From Hyphomicrobiales bacterium (GTDB lineage: Bacteria; Pseudomonadota; Alphaproteobacteria; Rhodospirillales; JACKKN01): a DNA stretch of 64,000 bases. The DNA lies in assembly GCA_024236415.1 (NCBI GenBank), contig JACKKN010000002.1, forward strand, positions 310,001 to 374,000, given 5' to 3'. Made by a program: the position numbers and the translations under genes. Below the pieces are notes generated by a model. The model had not been told where the DNA came from. It saw only the letters and a program-made list of their open reading frames with translations, and did no database searches. This document shows, in pieces, positions 17,179-25,715 of this stretch (its first letter is position 1; each line of letters opens with the position of its first letter).

Positions 17179-18750
17179 TCAGGTCCAGAACGGCTCGTGC
17201 CCGGCGAAGGTGTCCCACAGGTCGAACAGGTCGTTCTCGTGCACCGCCAGCACCTTGGTGTGCCAGCCCACCACCAGGCCGGCGGCGAAGGCCGCTTCCT
17301 GGCGCCGGTCCGGCGGCGCCGCCGCGGCCAGGCCGCGCAGCAGGCCGCGCGACACGGCGATGTCGTTCAGCAGGCCCAGGCTGTCCTGCAGGGCCGACAG
17401 CCCGGCCAGGAAGTCCTTGGTCCGCTTGGCCGGATAGAGCGAGGCGAACAGCTCGGCCGCATATCGCATCTTCTTGATGGTGATGCGGAACTGGTGGCGC
17501 TCCTCGGTGGTCATTTTCTTGATGTGCTTGCCGGCCTTGGTCAGCTTGCGGTACCGCTTGGCCAGCATGATCTCGGCGAACCGGGTGGCGGGGCTGAACA
17601 GCAGCGCCGAGTCCTCGGTCAGGTCCTGGCGCCGCCAGCCGCGGGCGTGCAGCCAGGCCACCAGCTCGATCAGGGTGGCGCCGTAGGCCTTGGAACGGAT
17701 CATGGCCGCGGCCTGGACATAGGCGGCGTCGCGCTGCTTCTCGGCCTCGGCGCGCAGCACCTGCATCGCCTCGTCGTCGGCCAGGTAGTCGGTCACCGGC
17801 TTGAGGGTCTCGTCCACGAACACGTCCCAGTCCCGGGCCGGGCCCAAGCCCGAGATGACCTGCCGCATCATGTCGTTGATGCGCGCGTAGTCCGGGGCCG
17901 GCAGCAGGTCCTTGTACACGTTCAGGGCCGAGCGCAGGCGGCGGCAGGCGACCCGCATCTGGTGCACCCCCTCGACGTGCATGCGGGCCAGGACGCAGGC
18001 CTCGTTGGCCATGATGTGCTCGACCGCGCGCGACACCGTGGCCGCCAGGGCGTCCTCGCCGGTGGCGGCGGGGTCGAGGGTCACCTTGTCCGCCTTCTGC
18101 CACCAGACCCGGGCCCCGTTCAGCAGCTCGAACCCCCGCGCCGCCTTGGACGAGGTGTTCAGGCGCACGGGCGCCGTGTCGGCGACGCGGCGGGCCAGGT
18201 CGAACAGGGACTCGAGGCGGCCGGATTTCAGCTCCAGCTCCAGCTCGTAGACCGGGCGCACGCGCTCGCGGGTGCGGATCTCGCCCGAGTCCAGGTCGGC
18301 GGCCACCTCGCTGCCGTCCTCGGTCACCAGGCGGCGCGAGGTGCGCCGCATGTCGGTCTCGAACACAAGCTGCAGGCGGTCCACCGTGGCGGCGGGGATC
18401 AGGGCGTTCAGCTCGGGGTCGTTGCGGATGGCCTCGGGATCGACGGCGCGGGTCGGCACCGCCACCTCCCACTCGCGCCGGGTCACCGAGGTCTCCAGGT
18501 CCGAGCCGCGCACCTTGACGCACTGCACATAGCCGCGCCCCTCCTTGCGCACGCGCAGGGAGATGCCCCGGCCCTTCAGCTCCAGGTCCGGCGTGTCGAA
18601 GTAGCAGGCGTGCAGCTTCCGGGTCCGCGTCGGCCCCTGCTGGATCGCCTTCAGCCACGGCGCCGCGCCCAGACGCCGCGCGTGCTGGGGCTCCAGGTCG
18701 AATTTCAGCTCGATTTCGACGTTGGCCGAGTCGGCAACGGTCTCACCCAT
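17179..18750 (-). CDS. CYTH and CHAD domain protein
   Basis: A 523-residue fusion. The N-terminal CYTH domain (residues 10-210) has the metal/phosphate-binding Glu12-x-Glu14-x-Lys16 motif (EIELKF) and the later ELELELKSG strand, so triphosphate-tunnel chemistry such as inorganic triphosphatase is expected. The C-terminal CHAD domain (about 230-523) is helical with conserved His and basic residues (EGVHQMRVACRRLRSAL; RHQFRITIKKMRYAAE), which bind polyphosphate in studied members. A perfect Pho box lies 82 bp upstream of the start. Start at 18750 has AAGGGGAC. Cleavage or handling of polyphosphate is inferred from the family. Confidence 0.92.
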   Translation of the reverse strand: MGETVADSANVEIELKFDLEPQHARRLGAAPWLKAIQQGPTRTRKLHACYFDTPDLELKGRGISLRVRKEGRGYVQCVKVRGSDLETSVTRREWEVAVPTRAVDPEAIRNDPELNALIPAATVDRLQLVFETDMRRTSRRLVTEDGSEVAADLDSGEIRTRERVRPVYELELELKSGRLESLFDLARRVADTAPVRLNTSSKAARGFELLNGARVWWQKADKVTLDPAATGEDALAATVSRAVEHIMANEACVLARMHVEGVHQMRVACRRLRSALNVYKDLLPAPDYARINDMMRQVISGLGPARDWDVFVDETLKPVTDYLADDEAMQVLRAEAEKQRDAAYVQAAAMIRSKAYGATLIELVAWLHARGWRRQDLTEDSALLFSPATRFAEIMLAKRYRKLTKAGKHIKKMTTEERHQFRITIKKMRYAAELFASLYPAKRTKDFLAGLSALQDSLGLLNDIAVSRGLLRGLAAAAPPDRRQEAAFAAGLVVGWHTKVLAVHENDLFDLWDTFAGHEPFWT

Positions 18751-18831
18751 GTCCCCTTGATCCCCAAAACCCAGGCACGGCCGTGTGACGGCCGGCGCCA
18801 AAGTACCCCCTGGCTGGGCAGTGTACAACAA

Positions 18832-18864
18832 CTGTCATAAAACTGTCACAAAACTTTCACGCGA
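18832..18864 (+). promoter_or_regulatory. Pho box (PhoB binding site)
   Basis: Three 11-bp direct repeats, CTGTCATAAAA (18832-18842), CTGTCACAAAA (18843-18853) and CTTTCACGCGA (18854-18864); the first two match the PhoB consensus (CTGTCAT plus 4 AT-rich bases, twice) almost perfectly. It lies between the CYTH-CHAD gene (82 bp away, leftward) and dgcN (200 bp away, rightward). Box orientation favours the plus strand by analogy with phoA and pstS, while function favours CYTH-CHAD. It implies control by phosphate starvation. Confidence 0.8.
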
Positions 18865-19063
18865 TTTCACGGGGTTACGTCAAAAGGCGGCAAAAACAGT
18901 CAAATCTGGCCCCAACGGCCGCCGCCCATTGGCCGTTGCCAAGCCCCGGCGCCGTGGGATAATGGCGACGGGATGGGGCGACCGGGAATCGGTCGGAAAA
19001 TGGGGGCCGGAACCCGGGCCGGGGAGCCGGCCCGGCCCGGCCTGGCTAGGGGAGAGTTCGGCC

Positions 19064-20062
19064 ATGAGTCTGCGCAGACCCTATCTGCTGTTCGTCGGCG
19101 ACGCCCGGGACGACCTGGCGGCCAAGACCGCCCACGGCATCCTGGACTGGCGCCGCGACTGGTGCCTGGGCAAGCTGAGCCTGCCCGGCTGCCAGGCCCG
19201 CCTGGACCTGCCCGAGGTGTCCATCGACGAGGCCGCGGCCCGGGGCGCCGGCACCCTGGTGGTAGGCGTGGCCGTGGCCGGCGGCGCCCTGCCCGACACC
19301 TGGGTCGACACCCTGGTGGCGGCGGTGGAGGCGGGCCTGGACGTGGCCAACGGCCTGCACCAGCGCCTGGTCGACATCCCGCGCCTGGCCGACGCCGCCG
19401 AATCCTGCGCCCGCCTGCTGTTCGACGCCCGTCATCCGCAACGCGCCTTCGGCGTCGGCACCGGTGCAAAACGTGCCGGCAAGCGCCTGCTGGCCGTGGG
19501 CACGGACTGTTCCGTGGGCAAGATGTACACCGCCCTGGCCATGGAGCGCGAGATGCGGGCGCGGGGCATGAAGGCGACCTTCCGCGCCACCGGCCAGACC
19601 GGCATCTTCATCGCCGGCGAGGGCATCTCGGTGGACGCCGTGGTGTCCGACTTCATCTCCGGCGCCATCGAGTGGCTGGCGCCCGACAACGACCCCGACC
19701 ACTGGGACGTGATCGAGGGCCAGGCGTCGCTGTTCCACCCGTCCTTCGCCGGGGTCACCCTGGGCCTGGTGCACGGCGCCCAGCCCGACGCCATGGTCCT
19801 GTGCCACGAGCCCACCCGCACCCACATGCGCGGCCTGCCGCACCGGGCCCTGCCGGCCATTGCCGAATGCATCGAGGCCCACGAGTACGCCGCCCGCATG
19901 GTCAACCCGGCGGCCCGGGTGGTGGGGGTGGCGGTCAACACCCGGGCCCTGGAGCGGGCGGCGGCCGGCGACTACCTGGCCCGGCTGGCGGACGAGCTGG
20001 GCCTGCCCTGCGTCGACCCCCTGGCCACCGGGGTGGGCGCCATCGTCGACCGGCTGCCATGA
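19064..20062 (+). CDS. dgcN: DUF1611 protein, D-glutamate N-acetyltransferase DgcN
   Basis: A 332-residue DUF1611-family protein. DgcN acetylates D-glutamate, and the partner DgcA racemises N-acetyl-D-glutamate to the L form, feeding D-amino acids from peptidoglycan or seawater into L-glutamate metabolism. The start FVGDARDDLAAKTAHGILDWR and the P-loop-like GTDCSVGKMYTALAME (GxxxxGK) are family hallmarks, with RATGQTGIFIAGEGISVDAVVSDF following. Start at 19064 has AGGGGAG. It overlaps dgcA by 4 bases (ATGA), as in known dgcN-dgcA pairs. The assignment rests on family and pairing. Confidence 0.87.
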   Translation: MSLRRPYLLFVGDARDDLAAKTAHGILDWRRDWCLGKLSLPGCQARLDLPEVSIDEAAARGAGTLVVGVAVAGGALPDTWVDTLVAAVEAGLDVANGLHQRLVDIPRLADAAESCARLLFDARHPQRAFGVGTGAKRAGKRLLAVGTDCSVGKMYTALAMEREMRARGMKATFRATGQTGIFIAGEGISVDAVVSDFISGAIEWLAPDNDPDHWDVIEGQASLFHPSFAGVTLGLVHGAQPDAMVLCHEPTRTHMRGLPHRALPAIAECIEAHEYAARMVNPAARVVGVAVNTRALERAAAGDYLARLADELGLPCVDPLATGVGAIVDRLP

Positions 20063-21042
20063 CCCGGCGCCTGTTCGCCCGCGCCGAGACCTGGCCCCTG
20101 GCGCGGCCCTTCGCCATCTCGCGCGGCACCAAGACCGAGGCCCAGGTGGTGGTGGCCGAGGTCGCCGACGGGCCCCGCCGCGGCCGCGGCGAATGCGTGC
20201 CCTACGCCCGCTATGGCGAGACCGTGGCCCAGGTCCTGGCCGACATCGAGGCCATGGCCGGCGCCGTGGCCGGCGGGCTGGACCGGGACGCCCTGCGCGC
20301 CGCCATGCCCGCCGGGGCGGCGCGCAACGCGCTGGACTGCGCGCTGTGGGACCTGGAGGCCAAGGCGGCCGGCCGCCGCGCCTGGGACCTGGCCGGCCTG
20401 CCCGCCCCCGGCCCCGTGACCACCGCCGAGACCATCGGCGTCGACACCCCGGCGGCCATGGGCGCCCGCGCCGCCGAGCTGGCGGCGCGGCCGCTGCTGA
20501 AGGTCAAGGTGGACGGCGCGGCGGTGGTCGAGCGCCTGGCCGCCGTGCGCGCCGGCGCCCCCGGCGCGCGCCTGGTGGTGGACGCCAACGAGGCCTGGGA
20601 CCTGGACCTGCTGCGGTCGGTGGCCGGGCCCCTGGCGGACCTGGGGGTGGAGATGATCGAGCAGCCCCTGCCGGCCGGCGCCGACGGCGACCTGGACGGC
20701 TACGCCGGCCCGGTGGTGCTGTGCGCCGACGAGTCCGGCCACGGGGTCGCGGACCTGGACCGCCTGGCCGGCCGCTACGGCATGGTCAACGTCAAGCTGG
20801 ACAAGACCGGCGGCCTGACGGCGGCCCTGGACCTGGCCGCCGCCGCCCGCGCCGCCGGGCTGGCCGTCATGGTCGGCTGCATGGTGGGCACGTCGCTGGC
20901 CATGGCGCCGGCGCTGCTGCTGGCGGCGGACGCCGCGGTGGTGGACCTGGACGGGCCCGTGTTCCTGTCCCGCGACCGCGCGCCGGGGCTGGTGATCGAC
21001 AACGGCACCATCCACCCGCCGCCGGCGGACCTGTGGGGCTGA
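20059..21042 (+). CDS. dgcA: Enolase-superfamily N-acetyl-D-glutamate racemase DgcA
   Basis: A 327-residue member of the dipeptide-epimerase group of the enolase superfamily. Catalytic Lys148-x-Lys150 (LLKVKVD) lies on strand 2, metal ligands are Asp175 (VVDANE), Glu201 (MIEQPLP) and Asp224 (CADES), and the opposite lysine is Lys246 (NVKLDKTGG). The set is intact. It overlaps dgcN by ATGA, which points to N-acetyl-D-glutamate racemisation rather than L-Ala-D/L-Glu epimerisation, the other common activity of close relatives; both act in recycling D-glutamate. Confidence 0.87.
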   Translation: MTRRLFARAETWPLARPFAISRGTKTEAQVVVAEVADGPRRGRGECVPYARYGETVAQVLADIEAMAGAVAGGLDRDALRAAMPAGAARNALDCALWDLEAKAAGRRAWDLAGLPAPGPVTTAETIGVDTPAAMGARAAELAARPLLKVKVDGAAVVERLAAVRAGAPGARLVVDANEAWDLDLLRSVAGPLADLGVEMIEQPLPAGADGDLDGYAGPVVLCADESGHGVADLDRLAGRYGMVNVKLDKTGGLTAALDLAAAARAAGLAVMVGCMVGTSLAMAPALLLAADAAVVDLDGPVFLSRDRAPGLVIDNGTIHPPPADLWG

Positions 21043-21047
21043 GCGCC

Positions 21048-21749
21048 ATGGCATCCATGGCATCCAAGAACGTCATCCTCACGGGCGCCACCGGCATGAT
21101 CGGCGGCCTGGTGCTGGACGCCTGCCTGGCCCGCGACGACGTGGCCGCGGTGACCAGCATCCTGCGCCGCCCCTCGGGCCGCGCCCACCCGCGGCTGACC
21201 GAGGTGGTACACGGCGACTTCACCGACTTCTCGGCCATCGCCGCGCACTTCGCCGGCCAGGACATCTGCTTCTTCTGCCTGGGGGTCTATACCGGCCAGG
21301 TGGACACGGCCCAGTTCCGCCGCATCACCATCGACGTCACCCGCGCCTTCGCCGGGGCCCTCGAGCACGGCAGCCCCGGCGCCGCCTTCTGCTTCCTCAG
21401 CGGCCAGGGCGCCGACCCCAGCGGCAGGAGCAAGGTCCTGTTCGCCCAGGCCAAGGGCGTGGCCGAAAACGACCTGACGGCGCGGCCCTTCCGCACGCAC
21501 ATCTTCCGCCCGGGCTACATCTACCCCGTCACCCCGCGGGCCGAGCCGAACCTGTTCTACCGCCTGGCGCGGCCGCTGTACCCGGCCCTGTCGCGGGTGT
21601 GGCCGAACCTGGGCCTCACCTCCGCGGACCTGGCGGCGGCCATGGTCGCCGCCGGCTTCGACGGTTGCGACCTGACCGTGCTGGAGAACGCCGACATCCG
21701 CCGCCTGGCCGCGGCGGTGGCCCAGACCGTGGCCCAGACCGTACCCTAG
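21048..21749 (+). CDS. NAD(P)-binding oxidoreductase (atypical SDR)
   Basis: A 233-residue Rossmann-fold protein starting with VILTGATGMIGGLVLDACL, the TGxxGxxG nucleotide motif. SILRRPSGRAHPRL and VHGDFTDFSAIAAHF follow, as in HTATIP2-like atypical SDRs. The typical Tyr-x3-Lys pair is not in place, so catalysis is uncertain; FRPGYIYPV resembles the family's substrate loop. It starts 5 nt after dgcA and is probably in the same transcript. Its last 4 bases overlap, tail to tail, the end of the diguanylate cyclase gene. Confidence 0.8.
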   Translation: MASMASKNVILTGATGMIGGLVLDACLARDDVAAVTSILRRPSGRAHPRLTEVVHGDFTDFSAIAAHFAGQDICFFCLGVYTGQVDTAQFRRITIDVTRAFAGALEHGSPGAAFCFLSGQGADPSGRSKVLFAQAKGVAENDLTARPFRTHIFRPGYIYPVTPRAEPNLFYRLARPLYPALSRVWPNLGLTSADLAAAMVAAGFDGCDLTVLENADIRRLAAAVAQTVAQTVP

Positions 21750-22957
21750 ACCGTGGACTTCGTCTGGACCTGGTTGCGGCCGCCTTCCTTGGCCAGGTAG
21801 AGGGCGTCGTCGGCCCTGGCCAGGACCGCGTCGGGACTCTCGTCCGCGGCCTCGAACGCCGACACGCCGATGCTGACCGTGAAATTGACGGTCTCGCCGC
21901 CGGGCAGCGGCACCGCCAGGCGGGACAGGGCCTCGCGCACGTGGTCGGCCTTGGCCCAGGCCGCGTCCAGGTCCGTGTCGGCGAACAGGATCGTGAATTC
22001 CTCGCCGCCCCAGCGGGCGAAGGAATCGGATTCGCGCAGCATCTCCGTCACCTTGGAAACCAGGGCCTTGAGGACCTCGTCGCCGCCGTCGTGGCCATGG
22101 CTGTCGTTCATCGACTTGAACCTGTCGGCGTCGATCAGCGCCACCGCCGAGGCGATGCCGTTGCGCTTGAACCGCTTGAAGTCGATGCGTACCCGCTGCT
22201 CGAAGGCGCGCCGGTTGCTGGCGCCGGTCAGCGGATCGGTCAGCGACGCCGCCTCCATGGCCTCGGCCTTGGCGGCGATCGTCTTGAAGAACCCGTAAAT
22301 GAAGAAACCCAGGGCGACGGCAAGGCCGATGCCGAAGAAATAGATGGTCAGGTAGGCGCGCCGGAATTGGGCCAGCCGCTGGATGAAGTCGCGGACGTTG
22401 AAATCGACCCCGGAAAACCCGGCGATGGACCCGTCGCCGGCATAGAACGGGGCATGTCCCGACAGGAAGGTGCCGTAGTCGTCGGTTTCGAAGTTCTCGT
22501 TGACGTAGACCTTGCCGGCATAGATGACGTCGACCCACCGGTCCGACGGGTCGAACTCGAACTCCTCCAGCATGCCCGTGGGCTCCAGGTCGTTCGCCGT
22601 CTTCAGCCCCGGCTGGTCCGTGGTGTCCAGGACATAGAACGTGCGGCCGTCGACCGCCACCATGGTGTACATGTAGTAGACGTTCGGCAGCAGGTTGTGG
22701 AGGTCCACCAGGGGGGCCACCGCCTGCCGGTATTCGGGCGACTCCTTGGTCGCCTTGGCGATTACCCGCTTGTGCAGGTCCCCGTCGACGGCGTTGGCCG
22801 TGACCGCCGCCAGGTCGCGCACGTGGTCGCGCAGCATCTGCAGCACCAGGTTCTCGGACCTCTGCAGGTGATAAAGCATGCCGCCAGACAGGGCCGCGAC
22901 AATAAATACGACAATCGCGATGGAAGAAATAGTCGGATAGCGCGTAAGGAAAAGCAC
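21746..22957 (-). CDS. Membrane diguanylate cyclase with periplasmic sensor
   Basis: A 403-residue c-di-GMP synthase. Two membrane helices (about 10-30 and 201-225) flank a periplasmic sensor with GTFLSGHAPFYAGDGSIAGFSGVDF, a Cache-like pattern. The GGDEF domain (240-403) has an intact active motif GGEEF at 317-321 and, five residues before it, the inhibitory I-site RESD (308-311). It should therefore make c-di-GMP and be product-inhibited. The start codon at 22957 is GTG; no strong ribosome site is visible. Confidence 0.9.
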   Translation of the reverse strand: MLFLTRYPTISSIAIVVFIVAALSGGMLYHLQRSENLVLQMLRDHVRDLAAVTANAVDGDLHKRVIAKATKESPEYRQAVAPLVDLHNLLPNVYYMYTMVAVDGRTFYVLDTTDQPGLKTANDLEPTGMLEEFEFDPSDRWVDVIYAGKVYVNENFETDDYGTFLSGHAPFYAGDGSIAGFSGVDFNVRDFIQRLAQFRRAYLTIYFFGIGLAVALGFFIYGFFKTIAAKAEAMEAASLTDPLTGASNRRAFEQRVRIDFKRFKRNGIASAVALIDADRFKSMNDSHGHDGGDEVLKALVSKVTEMLRESDSFARWGGEEFTILFADTDLDAAWAKADHVREALSRLAVPLPGGETVNFTVSIGVSAFEAADESPDAVLARADDALYLAKEGGRNQVQTKSTV

Positions 22958-23030
22958 GAGTAGTTTTCGCTCAAAATACTAAGATCATTGAACTTCAAAA
23001 CTATGCTTCGGAAGCAGATGTTATTCAAGA

Positions 23031-23972
23031 TCATACTCGGCCGGTATTCGCCCCAAGGTTGGGGTTGGGGTTGGGCCCCACCAGCCGGACCACGGCCGCG
23101 TAGTGGACGGCGCACAGCGCCACCAGCGACGCCAGGTCAGTGACCGGGCTGTAGGTCTGGGCCACCAGGACCGGGGCCCCGTCCAGGGAGTCGCCGGGGC
23201 TGCCGATCACCAGGGACAGGGCCAGGTTGATGCCCAGGTGCAGGCCGGTGGACGCCTCCAGCCCGTCGCTGCGCAGGGTGACCCAGCCCAGGTACAGGGC
23301 CACCAGGGCATACTGGGCCACCGCCCAGCCGCCCCAGGCCTCGACCTCGGGGTTGCCCAGGTGGACGGCGAAGAAGGCCGCCGCCGGCACCAGCAGGCGC
23401 ACCGCCGCCCGGCCCGTGAACCGCCCCACCAGTTGCAGCAGGTAGCCGCGGAACAGGACCTCCTCGCCCAGCACCTGCAAGGGGGTCAGCAGCAGGCAGA
23501 CCGGCAGGAAGGCGAAGAACCGGTCGCGGTCGAAGGCCCAGCGGATGTCCGACAGGCCGAGCGCCAGGTTCACGGCCACGGACGCCGCCATGACCGCTGC
23601 CACCACCGCGAAACCGGCCGCGAACAGGCGCCAGCGGAACCGCGGCCGCGCCGTCACCACCGTGCGCCAGGTCCGGCCGTGGACCCAGCGCACCACGGCG
23701 TAGACGGCCGGCGCCAGGGTCCCCACCGAGGCCAGGGTCAGCGCCATGTCCACCACCGGTTGCCGGCCCAGGTCCAGGTCGCCCCGGGCCAGGGAATCCG
23801 GGTCCACGCCCAGGAGCCCGGCCCACACCCCCTGCACCGCCAGCAGCAGCGCCTGCATGCCCACCACCAGCACCGCCAGCACCGCCACCCCCAGCAGCCA
23901 CACCCACCACCGGCTGCGGCCGGCCCGGCCCAGGTCGGCGAAGGCCGCGGGCGGGGCGGCGGGGCCGGTCAT
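23031..23972 (-). CDS. CPBP-family intramembrane metalloprotease
   Basis: A 313-residue membrane protein with about eight helices. The CPBP (CAAX-processing/bacteriocin-processing) motifs are present: EEVLFRGYLLQ with the paired glutamates and Arg, then AFFAVHLGNPEV with His, and LHLGINLALS with the last His/Asn. These residues form the metal site of Rce1-like proteases. It is the last gene of a four-gene operon; its ATG overlaps the stop of the GNAT gene (ATGA). The tail NPNPNLG is low-complexity. Substrate unknown. Confidence 0.85.
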   Translation of the reverse strand: MTGPAAPPAAFADLGRAGRSRWWVWLLGVAVLAVLVVGMQALLLAVQGVWAGLLGVDPDSLARGDLDLGRQPVVDMALTLASVGTLAPAVYAVVRWVHGRTWRTVVTARPRFRWRLFAAGFAVVAAVMAASVAVNLALGLSDIRWAFDRDRFFAFLPVCLLLTPLQVLGEEVLFRGYLLQLVGRFTGRAAVRLLVPAAAFFAVHLGNPEVEAWGGWAVAQYALVALYLGWVTLRSDGLEASTGLHLGINLALSLVIGSPGDSLDGAPVLVAQTYSPVTDLASLVALCAVHYAAVVRLVGPNPNPNLGANTGRV

Positions 23973-24463
23973 GGCGCGCCGTGGTCCCAGGCCATCAGCG
24001 CCACCTCCTTGGCGCCGCCCTCGGTCTGCTGCCGGCCCACCTCGCGGAACCCCAGGCGGGCGTGGAAGGCCAGGGACTCGGGATTGGGCGGGCGCAGGTT
24101 GACCTCGCAGGTGATGCGCGGCGCCCGGCCGGCGGCGAAGGCCGCCAGGTCCCCGTACAGGGCGCGGCCCAGGCCGCGGCCCTTGGCCGCCGGCGCCACC
24201 AGGATGCGGTCGCAGTAGACGAATTGGGCGTAACGGTCGCGGAACCACAGGAAGTTGGGGCTGGCATAGTCGGCCCCGGGGGTCAGGGCGATGAGGAAGC
24301 CGGCGATGGCGCCGCCGTCCTCGGCCACCTTGAAGTAGTCGGCGGTGTCGGCGAAGCGGGCCATGGCCGCCAGGTCGACCCGGCCCAGGTGCGGCACCTC
24401 GGCCTCGTTCAGGGCCAGGACCGTGGCCAGGTCGCCGGCGCGGACCGGGCGCAGGCGCGTCAC
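23969..24463 (-). CDS. GNAT-family N-acetyltransferase
   Basis: A 164-residue acetyltransferase. The acetyl-CoA pyrophosphate loop reads ILVAPAAKGRGLGRALYGD (the Q/R-x-x-G-x-G/A pattern), and the C-terminal PPNPESLAFHARLGFREVG is the typical last strand and helix. The start codon is GTG at 24463, forming a GTGA overlap with the methyltransferase stop, and the end overlaps the CPBP gene, so the three are translationally coupled. The substrate is unknown; a small molecule or protein amine are both possible. Confidence 0.87.
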   Translation of the reverse strand: MTRLRPVRAGDLATVLALNEAEVPHLGRVDLAAMARFADTADYFKVAEDGGAIAGFLIALTPGADYASPNFLWFRDRYAQFVYCDRILVAPAAKGRGLGRALYGDLAAFAAGRAPRITCEVNLRPPNPESLAFHARLGFREVGRQQTEGGAKEVALMAWDHGAP

Positions 24464-25146
24464 ACGGTCTTCCGGGTGTACAGGTTGACGCGCATGGGCT
24501 GCTCGAACTCGACCCCGTCCTCGCCGACCGTGCCCAGGTCCTCGAACAGGCGCCGCAGCTTGGGCTCCAGCACCTCCATGGTGTCGGCGATGTGGGGGTT
24601 GATGGCCTGCATGCGGTCGCGGAACCGCTCGAAGTTGGCATAGCGGATGGGGTTGATGTGGCGGAACTCGGCGTCGGCCTGGAATCCCAGGGCATCGGCG
24701 CGGCCCAGGGCCTCGTAGGCGGCGGCGCGGACCACGGTCTCGTCGTGGGCCGGCTTCTGGATCTGGAAGTGCGAGCCCTCGGCCAGGGGCTCGGACACGT
24801 ACAGGCGCCCGCCCGGCTTCAGCACCCGCGCCGTCTCCTTCAGCGCCAGGTCCATGGCCTCCACGGCCACGTGGTGCAGGCTGTTGAAGAAGATGACGAT
24901 GTCGAAGGCGGCGTCCTCGAACGGCAGGTCCTGGGCCGCCGCCTCGTGGTAGTCCTCGTCGGCGACCGTGCCGGCGGTGCGCGCCCGCTCGAGCTGCGCC
25001 CGGCTCACGTCGACGCCGGTGGCCCGGGCGCCGCGCTTGGCCGCCAGGCGCACCAGGGCGCCGTCACCGCAGCCGATGTCCAGCACCCGCTTGCCGTTGA
25101 AGTCCAGGGTCTCGGCCAGCACGTCGGCGTTGCGCCTGATATCCAT
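24460..25146 (-). CDS. Class I SAM-dependent methyltransferase
   Basis: A 228-residue Rossmann methyltransferase. Motif I is VLDIGCGDGALVRLAAKRGA, motif II carries the acidic GVDVS, motif post-I is AAAQDLPFEDAAFDIV, followed by the FFNSLHHV strand and RVLKPGGRLYVSEPL. The motifs resemble the UbiE/Methyltransf_11 group, but the C-terminal part (HINPIRYANFERFRDRM) differs, so quinone methylation is not claimed. It lies 26 nt after the DUF2784 gene and overlaps the GNAT gene. Confidence 0.87.
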   Translation of the reverse strand: MDIRRNADVLAETLDFNGKRVLDIGCGDGALVRLAAKRGARATGVDVSRAQLERARTAGTVADEDYHEAAAQDLPFEDAAFDIVIFFNSLHHVAVEAMDLALKETARVLKPGGRLYVSEPLAEGSHFQIQKPAHDETVVRAAAYEALGRADALGFQADAEFRHINPIRYANFERFRDRMQAINPHIADTMEVLEPKLRRLFEDLGTVGEDGVEFEQPMRVNLYTRKTV

Positions 25147-25172
25147 GTTGTTTCTCCCGCGCCTGCGTTGCG

Positions 25173-25574
25173 TCAGTTGCCCCGGCGCGGCGGATAGGCC
25201 AGGACCGTGACCAGGACCAGGGCGCCGAACACCGTGTAGACGGTGGTAAATACCCAAGTCGGACCCTGGTAGTAAAGCAGGCGGTTGAGCCAGGTCTCGA
25301 TGAAGCTGGTTCCCACCCCCTCCTGGCGGGCCAGGTGGCGCAGGTCGTTCTCCCAGATGGTCAGCGGGCACATCTGCCCCATCCAGGACTGCACCACCAC
25401 GAAGGCGATGGCGGCCAGGTGGCCCAGGCGGAACCAGATGTTGCGGGTCCAGCCCCAGCCGGCGGCCCAGCCGACCAGCACCGCCGCCAGGCCCAGCACC
25501 ACGAACAGGACGAACAGGAAATGCACCGCGCCGACGATATCGGCCAGCAGCCCCGGGTCCATGCCGAACGTCAT
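25173..25574 (-). CDS. DUF2784 membrane protein
   Basis: A 133-residue protein with four membrane segments (residues 8-30, 49-67, and two near the C-terminus, the last at 108-127). The LADIVGAVHFLFVLFVVLG start, the central QSWMGQMCPLTIWENDLR and the LLYYQGPTWVF block are the recognised DUF2784 pattern. It starts at 25574 after GGAGGG and opens a four-gene operon with a methyltransferase, a GNAT enzyme and a CPBP protease. The function of DUF2784 is unknown. Confidence 0.87.
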   Translation of the reverse strand: MTFGMDPGLLADIVGAVHFLFVLFVVLGLAAVLVGWAAGWGWTRNIWFRLGHLAAIAFVVVQSWMGQMCPLTIWENDLRHLARQEGVGTSFIETWLNRLLYYQGPTWVFTTVYTVFGALVLVTVLAYPPRRGN

Positions 25575-25715
25575 GGCTTTTCCCTCCCACTCCAGTTTCC
25601 CTCGTTGCCCATCCTGGGGCCGAAAGGCGGCCATTTCAGGGTCGCGCCGTGGCGGCTTCGGGGCAAGCCCGCGGTGGCCCCTTCCGGCTATATCGAAATT
25701 GTATAAACTGGCGCC

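Noticed and set aside
18832..18864. Origin-type iteron array
   Set aside because: The three 11-bp repeats fit a Pho box precisely, and no replication gene or DnaA-box cluster is near.
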